Origin: Burkholderiaceae bacterium
GTDB taxonomy: Bacteria; Pseudomonadota; Gammaproteobacteria; Burkholderiales; Burkholderiaceae
Reading direction: 5' to 3'
Assembly (NCBI GenBank): GCA_028871175.1
Contig: JAGWNU010000022.1
Span: 1 to 33,604 of the forward strand
Length of the DNA: 33,604 bases
Position 1 is the first letter of the stretch, and every line of letters begins with the position of its first letter. Below, piece by piece: positions 26,298 to 33,604 of the stretch. Under the pieces are notes generated by a model that did not search any database, had not been told where the DNA came from, and worked only from the letters and a program-made list of their open reading frames with translations. The translations under genes and the position numbers were made by a program.

Positions 26298-27701
26298 CTA
26301 GCGGACCGGAGCGTCACGCAGATCGGCGAGAAACCGTTCGCGCCACACGGTGAGGTTCGCCACGCGCAGGCGATCCATCATGTGGGCATAGCGGGCCTTG
26401 CGCTCTTCCAGCGGCATCGTCAACGCGCGGTTGAGTGCCTCGGCCATGCCGCGCGTGTCATACGGGTTGACGATGAGCGCGGCGTCCAGTTCGCCCGCTG
26501 CCCCAGCAAAGCGCGACAGCACCAGCACGCCCGGATCTTCCGGATCCTGCGCGGCAACGTATTCCTTGGCGACGAGGTTCATGCCATCGCGCAGCGGCGT
26601 GACGTAGCCGATCTGCGAACTTCGGAACAGCGCCATCAGCACGCGCCGCTCATATTGCCTGTTGATGTAGCGGATCGGCGTCCAATCCAGTTCAGAGTGC
26701 TTGCCGTTGATACGGCCCGATTCCGCCTCCAGTCGCTGGCGGATCTGCTGGTAGGTCTGCACGTCCTGCCGCGAGGTGGGCGCGATCTGGATGAACGTCA
26801 CATGCCGGCGGTGTTCCGGAAAGTCGTCCAGCAACTGCTCGAACGCGCGGAATCGCTCGGGCAGGCCCTTCGAATAGTCGAGCCGGTCCACGCTCATGAT
26901 GAGCTTGGGCTGGCCGCCATGCTCGCCGCGCGGTGTGGTGTGGCGGGCGAACGGATTGCGCCGCGCCAGGGAAGACACCGCTTGCTGGGCAATCTCGTCC
27001 GGATGCACGCCGATTGGGTAGACCTCCGCGCGCAGCGTATGGCCATAGGCGTGCACGGGGCCATTCTGCTCCTTGTGCTCGATGTAGCCGCGCGCCTCGC
27101 GCTCGATGTAGTCGTAGAACGCGACACGATCGGTCTCGGTCTGGAATCCGACCAGGTCGTACGCGCACAGCGCCCGCATCAGGTCTTCGTGCGGCGGGAT
27201 GGTGGTGAGGATCTCCGGCGACGGAAACGGAATATGCAGGAAGAACCCGATGCGGTTGGTCAGCCCAAGTGCGCGGCACTCGGCGGCAAACGGGATCAGG
27301 TGGTAGTCGTGTACCCAGAGGATGTCGTCCGGCCGCACCAGCGCCTTGAGCTGATGCGCGAACTGCGTGTTGACGCGACGATAGCCGTGGTACTCCTGGC
27401 GCTGGTAGCGGGAGAGATCGACGCGGTAATGAAAGACTGGCCAGAGTGTGGCATTTGCAAAGCCGCGGTAATAGTGGTCGTAGTCGCGCCGGCTCAGGCC
27501 GACCGTGGCGAACGTGATGTTGCCCTTGGTGACGATGTTCGGCTCATTCGACACCGTGGCCGCAGTCTCGCCGCTCCAGCCAAACCAGATGCCGCCGGTC
27601 TCGCGCAGCGCGTCGAAGACGCCCACGGCAAGACCGCCCGCCGTGCCCTGGCCTTCGGTGATGGGCGCCACGCGATTGGAGACGACGATGAGCCGGCTCA
27701 T
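26298..27701 (-). CDS. otsA: Trehalose-6-phosphate synthase
   Basis: This GT20 enzyme makes trehalose 6-phosphate from UDP-glucose and glucose 6-phosphate, for osmotic and desiccation tolerance. 467 residues, close to E. coli OtsA (474). The start [13 protein letters not shown], the substrate loop [36 protein letters not shown] and the C-terminal [22 protein letters not shown] blocks are all diagnostic. ATG 27701 overlaps the otsB stop (ATGA), so the enzyme pair is translationally coupled. Confidence 0.96.
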   Translation of the reverse strand: MSRLIVVSNRVAPITEGQGTAGGLAVGVFDALRETGGIWFGWSGETAATVSNEPNIVTKGNITFATVGLSRRDYDHYYRGFANATLWPVFHYRVDLSRYQRQEYHGYRRVNTQFAHQLKALVRPDDILWVHDYHLIPFAAECRALGLTNRIGFFLHIPFPSPEILTTIPPHEDLMRALCAYDLVGFQTETDRVAFYDYIEREARGYIEHKEQNGPVHAYGHTLRAEVYPIGVHPDEIAQQAVSSLARRNPFARHTTPRGEHGGQPKLIMSVDRLDYSKGLPERFRAFEQLLDDFPEHRRHVTFIQIAPTSRQDVQTYQQIRQRLEAESGRINGKHSELDWTPIRYINRQYERRVLMALFRSSQIGYVTPLRDGMNLVAKEYVAAQDPEDPGVLVLSRFAGAAGELDAALIVNPYDTRGMAEALNRALTMPLEERKARYAHMMDRLRVANLTVWRERFLADLRDAPVR

Positions 27702-28504
27702 GCGGCACCCCCATCGCGTTCCGGGGCCGACACCAGCGCGGCCAGCCACGTGCGCAGCGCCGCCGGATCGGCCATGCGCCAGTGCGCCTGGCTCGGGCCC
27801 GCCCCCACTTTGATCGACCAGCCACCGAGTGCGTTGACCGCGGCAAAGGCGCTCTCGTCAGTAAGGTCGTCCCCCGCGAAGAGCACGGTGCGGCCCATGA
27901 AGGGGGATTCGGTTGCCAGCGTGTGCACCACGTCGCCCTTGCTGGCGCCGCGCGGCTTGAGTTCGACGACCATCTTGCCGGCTTGCAAGCGCACGTGGTC
28001 CGCGTAGCGGCGGGCGAGGCGGTCGGCGACGGTGAGTACGGCGTTCTCTGCATCGGGCGCGTGGCGGTAATGCAGTGCGAATGCGATGCCCTTGCTTTCC
28101 AGCACCACGCCTGAGAACTGGCCGGACAATTGCGCAAGCGCTGCACGCAACTCGCGCTCCAGGTTGGCGAGCGCATCGGCGCTGGCATCGAGCCGTACGA
28201 AGCCGCCGTCTGCATAGCGGCGTTCGGCGCCGTGCACGCCAGCAATCACGAGCCCCGGCAATGAGAGCCGCGACTCAACATCGTGCACCGTGCGCCCGCT
28301 GATGATGGCCAGCGCGCCGCCGGTGGTCGCATGCAGCGCGGCCAGCGTTTCGCGCAGCGCCGCTGAGACGTGCACGGCATCGGGCTGCGGCGCGATGTCG
28401 ACAAGCGTGCCGTCAAAGTCCAGCAAAAAGGCCGTGCGAGCGAGATCGAGCGAGGGGAGGGGCGCCGCGTTGGCGGAGGATTGAGGCGAGACGTTCTTGG
28501 ACAA
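27698..28504 (-). CDS. otsB: Trehalose-6-phosphate phosphatase
   Basis: This HAD-superfamily phosphatase removes phosphate from trehalose 6-phosphate to give trehalose, the second step after OtsA. 268 residues. HAD motif I D29-x-D31-G-T in FLLDFDGTLVD, motif II near ISGRTVHD, and GDDLTDESAF as motif IV are intact. No ATG lies near the N-terminus; the frame starts with TTG 28504 and no strong Shine-Dalgarno, so the true start is uncertain by some residues. It is the first gene of the otsBA operon. A reverse -10-like TACAAT lies about 110 bp upstream (complement of 28611-28616). Confidence 0.92.
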   Translation of the reverse strand: MSKNVSPQSSANAAPLPSLDLARTAFLLDFDGTLVDIAPQPDAVHVSAALRETLAALHATTGGALAIISGRTVHDVESRLSLPGLVIAGVHGAERRYADGGFVRLDASADALANLERELRAALAQLSGQFSGVVLESKGIAFALHYRHAPDAENAVLTVADRLARRYADHVRLQAGKMVVELKPRGASKGDVVHTLATESPFMGRTVLFAGDDLTDESAFAAVNALGGWSIKVGAGPSQAHWRMADPAALRTWLAALVSAPERDGGAA

Positions 28505-28664
28505 ACCGGTTCTGAAGCATGTGCGTGATGCGTCTTGTCACGCAAGAACCGGGCCGACCGCGACGAGCCTTGTCATTTCGCCATTCAGCGCCCGGGGCAG
28601 CCGTCAGCGCATTGTAAAAAGGTGCGCGTGGTGCAAATCCTGCGCGTCACGCGCGGTGTGCGCG

Positions 28665-30791
<2,127 letters not shown>

Positions 30792-30811
30792 CTAGATGTG
30801 TGGTGTGCGCG

Positions 30812-30994
30812 TCAGGATTTTCCCGACTTCTTCGGGTCGTCTTCAGCGGGCTGGCCGAGCAGTGCTTTGAGCAGCTTGTTCTGGGGAATCGCCTTGCCGG
30901 TGCCTTGGCCGGGCTTGCCGGTGCGCTGGCTGTCGCGCTTGAGGTTGTTGGCGATCTTGAGGCCCTTGAGTTTTTCGAGGTCGGTTTTCTTCAC
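30812..30994 (-). CDS. Small basic conserved-type protein of unknown function
   Basis: This 60-residue, lysine-rich, hydrophilic protein (MKKTDLEKLKGLKI at the N-terminus, DDPKKSGKS at the C-terminus) has no membrane segment or recognisable domain. The start codon is GTG and no good Shine-Dalgarno is visible. Its codon usage is similar to its neighbours and its composition is coherent, so I regard it as real. It lies 108 bp downstream of the fadH region edge and is divergent from the recombinase-like gene, with 74 bp between starts. Function unknown. Confidence 0.55.
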   Translation of the reverse strand: MKKTDLEKLKGLKIANNLKRDSQRTGKPGQGTGKAIPQNKLLKALLGQPAEDDPKKSGKS

Positions 30995-31068
30995 GATGGG
31001 GTCCAGTGACAGCGTGTTACGCTCGGCAGGATACGCGAAACGCTTGCCCCCGCCTCAGATTTTGCTGC

Positions 31069-32076
31069 ATGTCAGACGCTTACACCCCGCCCGCCACGCC
31101 CGTCGCCGACCTGTTCCAGCCCAGTCTCCAGGACTGGGCAGCGCAGCCGGCACAAGCCTTCGAGCACTGGCTGGCTGCGCGTGGCTACCGCGCGTCTTCG
31201 GCGACGGTGTACCGCGCGATGTGGCGCAAGTGGCTGCGCTGGACCGAGGCACGCCAGCGCGCGCTGTCCGACTGGAGCGCAGGGGATATCGCCGCCTTTC
31301 TGGATGAATCCGGCCTGACCAAGCTGCACCGCTACCGCTACGCGCGCTTGATCGAGCGCGTTTTTCACCAGCTCGAATTGCTGCGTACGGGCACGCACAA
31401 TCCCGCGAGCGCAGCCGTGCAGCAGAAACTGGCAGAGGGGGAGAACGACCCGACCACGTTCCTTTCGGCCGCCGAGCGGGCGGCCATCGAGGCTTCCCTG
31501 GACGTCGGGGCGGGAGCGGCGGAGGCGGCGGTCAATGCCAGTGCGTTCAAGCTGGCGCGAGACCGGGCGCTGGTGGCCGTGTGCCATGGCGCCGGGTTGA
31601 AGGTGGCACAGGTGCAATCGCTGTTGCTGCGCCAGGTGCACGATGCGCTCGGCAGCATCACTATCGAGCCGGCGCGCGGGCCCTCTTACCAGGCGCCGCT
31701 GCTGGAGGCCGCCCGGCCTGCGCTGGCGGCCTGGCTGTCCGTGCGGCGCCATGCCGAGGTGCCGGGCGAGCGCGTCTTCGTCGCCGATGCCAGCGGGCGC
31801 GTCATGCATGCCGCCTCGGTGTACCGGCGCGTGGAAGCGTGGCTCGCCGCGCTCCCGGCGTTGATGCACCGCAGCGAACGGCTGTCGCCGCAGACCCTGC
31901 GTAACGGCTATGCGGCCGCGCTGTTCGATGCCGGAGCGGCCCCCGCCGAAGTGGGGATCGCGTTGGGCCTGCGCGACCAGACCTCGGCCTGGCGGCTGCG
32001 CGCGGCCTATGCCGACTGGCAAGCGGCGGCGCATCCGGATGCCAGCGCGAACACCCGACCGGATACGGCGTCCTAG
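31069..32076 (+). CDS. Tyrosine-recombinase-like protein with degenerate catalytic site
   Basis: This 335-residue protein has the two-part layout of tyrosine recombinases. A SAM-like core-binding domain (about 25-105: FEHWLAARGYRASSATVYRAMWRKWLRWTE) precedes a catalytic-type domain (about 125-320). The second arginine R278 (TLRNGYAAALFDAGA) and a tyrosine Y314 in the expected place remain. The first catalytic arginine is K178 (GAGLKVAQV), the HxxR histidine is Q275, and the LGH histidine is replaced (LGL). Strand exchange is therefore unlikely; DNA binding may persist. Most positions are otherwise well formed, so it is not decaying. ATG 31069 was chosen; the frame is open to 31006. It is not beside any phage or integron gene. 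Confidence 0.82.
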   Translation: MSDAYTPPATPVADLFQPSLQDWAAQPAQAFEHWLAARGYRASSATVYRAMWRKWLRWTEARQRALSDWSAGDIAAFLDESGLTKLHRYRYARLIERVFHQLELLRTGTHNPASAAVQQKLAEGENDPTTFLSAAERAAIEASLDVGAGAAEAAVNASAFKLARDRALVAVCHGAGLKVAQVQSLLLRQVHDALGSITIEPARGPSYQAPLLEAARPALAAWLSVRRHAEVPGERVFVADASGRVMHAASVYRRVEAWLAALPALMHRSERLSPQTLRNGYAAALFDAGAAPAEVGIALGLRDQTSAWRLRAAYADWQAAAHPDASANTRPDTAS

Positions 32077-32123
32077 CGCGGTGTTTTGCGCCGCACGGCC
32101 CGCAAATCGGCGGAGGGCTTTGC

Positions 32124-32129
32124 TATGAT
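32124..32129 (+). promoter_or_regulatory. Extended -10 promoter element upstream of galE
   Basis: TGCTATGAT gives TATGAT (5 of 6 to the -10 consensus) with a TGn extension and no good -35. A hairpin GGGTTGC (32148-32154) / GCAACCC (32166-32172) follows in the predicted leader. Confidence 0.4.
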
Positions 32130-32230
32130 CGCGCTGTTTCGTCGCGCGGGTTGCTCCGGCGCGGTGCAACCCGATGCCGCGCTCGAACCGGCACGACACG
32201 CCTCTCTTCCTCCTCGATACCTCGCACCCG

Positions 32231-33256
32231 ATGACTGGAACCATTCTGCTGACCGGCGCTACCGGCTACATTGCCTCGCACACCTGGGTTGAACTGCTGG
32301 ATGCGGGCTATCAGGTGATCGGCCTGGACAATCTCTGCAACAGCAGCTCGACTGTACTGTCCCGCATCGAGCAGATCACCGCCAAGACGCCGAAGTTCGT
32401 GCAGGGCGATGTGCGGGACCGCCGCCTGCTCGACGATCTGTTTGCCAGCACGCGTATCTCGGCGGTCATCCACTTTGCGGCGCTCAAGTCGGTGGGGGAG
32501 TCCGTGCAGAAGCCGCTGGCCTACTACGACAACAACATGGGCGGACTGGTCACGCTGTGCACGGCCATGGCGAATGCCAACGTCCGCCAGCTCGTCTTCA
32601 GTTCGTCGGCCACTGTGTATGGCAATCCGCATACGGTGCCGATCACCGAGTCGTTTCCGCTGTCAGCCACCAACCCATACGGGCAGACCAAGGTGATGGG
32701 CGAACAGGTGCTGCGCGATCTGGAGGTGTCCAATGCGGCGTGGCGGATTGCTTACCTGCGTTACTTCAACCCGGTGGGCGCGCATCACAGTGGGCTGATT
32801 GGTGAAGATCCGCGCGGCATTCCCAACAACCTGATGCCGTATGTGGCGCAGGTAGCGGTCGGCAAACGCGAGAAGCTCTCGATTTATGGTGGTGACTGGC
32901 CTACGCCCGACGGTACCGGCGTGCGCGACTACATCCACGTGGTGGACCTCGCGCGCGGGCACCTGTCGGCGCTCGATGCGCTGCGCCGCGATGACCGCGG
33001 CTTCACCGTCAACCTGGGGACCGGACGCGGCTACTCGGTGCTGGAAGTGGTGGCCGCCTACAAGCGCGCCAGCGGCCGCCCGATCCCCTACCAGATCATC
33101 GACCGCCGTCCGGGTGACATCGCCGCGTGCTATGCGGATCCGGCGCTGGCGGCAACGCTGCTGGGCTGGCGCGCGCAGTACGGCATCGAGCGCATGTGCG
33201 AAGACTCCTGGCGCTGGCAAAGCATGAACCCCGACGGCTTCCAGACGCGCGGCTGA
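32231..33256 (+). CDS. galE: UDP-glucose 4-epimerase
   Basis: This short-chain dehydrogenase-type enzyme interconverts UDP-glucose and UDP-galactose with bound NAD, supplying sugars for surface polysaccharide. 341 residues (E. coli 338). The NAD loop is GATGYIASH, with Ala at the third glycine position (family usual GYIGSH). Ser in FSSSATVYG and the catalytic Y150-x3-K154 (YGQTK) are intact, as is PDGTGVRDYIHVVDLA. ATG 32231 aligns with family starts; the frame is open to 32174. No Shine-Dalgarno is visible. Confidence 0.95.
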   Translation: MTGTILLTGATGYIASHTWVELLDAGYQVIGLDNLCNSSSTVLSRIEQITAKTPKFVQGDVRDRRLLDDLFASTRISAVIHFAALKSVGESVQKPLAYYDNNMGGLVTLCTAMANANVRQLVFSSSATVYGNPHTVPITESFPLSATNPYGQTKVMGEQVLRDLEVSNAAWRIAYLRYFNPVGAHHSGLIGEDPRGIPNNLMPYVAQVAVGKREKLSIYGGDWPTPDGTGVRDYIHVVDLARGHLSALDALRRDDRGFTVNLGTGRGYSVLEVVAAYKRASGRPIPYQIIDRRPGDIAACYADPALAATLLGWRAQYGIERMCEDSWRWQSMNPDGFQTRG

Positions 33257-33302
33257 TGCGTCTCTCTCTTTCTGATGCCCAACGGGCAGGAGCCGCCCGG
33301 CC

Positions 33303-33604
33303 GTGAATCCGGCGCTTGGCGTTCACCTTACTGAACCGCTCGCACGCGCGTTGCTGCCCTTCATCGTGGCGTGCGGCGCGGGCAGCCTGCTGCTGCGCCT
33401 GCTCGATGACCTGCGCAGTGCGGAGACCAGGCGTGCGCGCCTGCCGCTGACGATGACAGCGCTGTTTGCCGCGATTGCGCTGTGGACGTTGCCGCTCTTG
33501 CCGCTGCTCCCGCGTTGGTCGCTGCCAGAAGATGCCGCGCCTGCGGCGATGGTGCTGGCTTCGTTCTGTTGGAGCGTGGCGGTGGCCGCGCTATGGTGCG
33601 TGCT
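33303..33604 (+). CDS. Membrane protein of unknown type, N-terminal part (runs off the window)
   Basis: The frame begins with GTG 33303, 10 bp after AGGAG, and is open to the window end; about 100 residues are visible. It contains three hydrophobic segments (about residues 12-28, 47-66, 82-100) separated by short charged loops such as LDDLRSAETRRARL. No family is recognisable from this part. Its position 46 bp after galE suggests co-transcription and perhaps a surface-polysaccharide role, which is only inference. Confidence 0.55.
   Translation, partial: MNPALGVHLTEPLARALLPFIVACGAGSLLLRLLDDLRSAETRRARLPLTMTALFAAIALWTLPLLPLLPRWSLPEDAAPAAMVLASFCWSVAVAALWCV

Noticed and set aside
31069-32076. Evidence of an integron or integrative element based on the recombinase-like gene
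   Set aside because: Catalytic residues are missing, no attC-like or direct-repeat borders or cargo genes are seen, and the neighbours are housekeeping genes.
33256-33306. 16-codon frame MRLSLSDAQRAGAARP overlapping the galE stop
   Set aside because: It is too short to support, with no evidence beyond the overlapping ATG; it contains the Shine-Dalgarno of the next gene.

Overview
The window is high-GC, densely coded DNA with betaproteobacterial gene content. Porin type, codon use, gene families and several neighbourhoods all look like Ralstonia or a close relative in the Burkholderiaceae. That placement is inference from family recognition, since no rRNA or marker gene is present. There is no tRNA, rRNA, CRISPR array or recognisable insertion-sequence transposase.

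Layout. (1) 1-5354, forward: the 3' end of a GH28 polygalacturonase-like gene with its terminator, then a TRAP transporter (DctP, DctQ, DctM), an outer-membrane porin and a FadR-type GntR regulator. It reads as a sugar-acid (probably uronate) uptake locus beside a pectin-degrading enzyme. (2) 5405-7737, reverse: an Lrp/AsnC regulator followed by gamma-glutamyltransferase, ending at a strong terminator. (3) 7853-8641: a DMT/EamA transporter gene that breaks off after about 90 codons, exactly where a 339-bp non-coding, hairpin-rich segment bounded by 25-bp inverted repeats begins. This is the most unusual stretch of the window. (4) 8642-11995, forward: a PAS-GAF-PAS-GGDEF-EAL cyclic-di-GMP protein and a small membrane protein. 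(5) 12074-14845: a molybdate locus, with forward modE and a flavodoxin-like gene converging on reverse modB-modC. No modA is present and ModC lacks the C-terminal mop/TOBE domain; a ModE-like operator lies upstream of modB. (6) 15046-15972, reverse: glutaminase. (7) 16380-24969: a tripartite RND efflux operon (adaptor, pump, outer-membrane lipoprotein; reverse), preceded by a hormone-sensitive-lipase-like hydrolase whose nucleophile serine is replaced by aspartate, and a divergent LysR regulator with a palindromic T-N11-A box between them. (8) 25067-26289, forward: a small exported repeat protein and a ubiquitin-like/Mut7-C protein. (9) 26298-30994, reverse: the trehalose operon otsB-otsA, 2,4-dienoyl-CoA reductase (fadH) and a small basic protein. 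(10) 31069-33604, forward: a catalytically degenerate tyrosine-recombinase-like protein, galE, and the start of an uncharacterised membrane protein.

Most of the window is ordinary chromosomal or megaplasmid content. I do not see a complete novel defence or mobile system. The items that deserve work are the inverted-repeat element that interrupts the EamA gene, the Ser-to-Asp hydrolase next to the efflux operon, and the degenerate recombinase that is maintained as a full-length gene.
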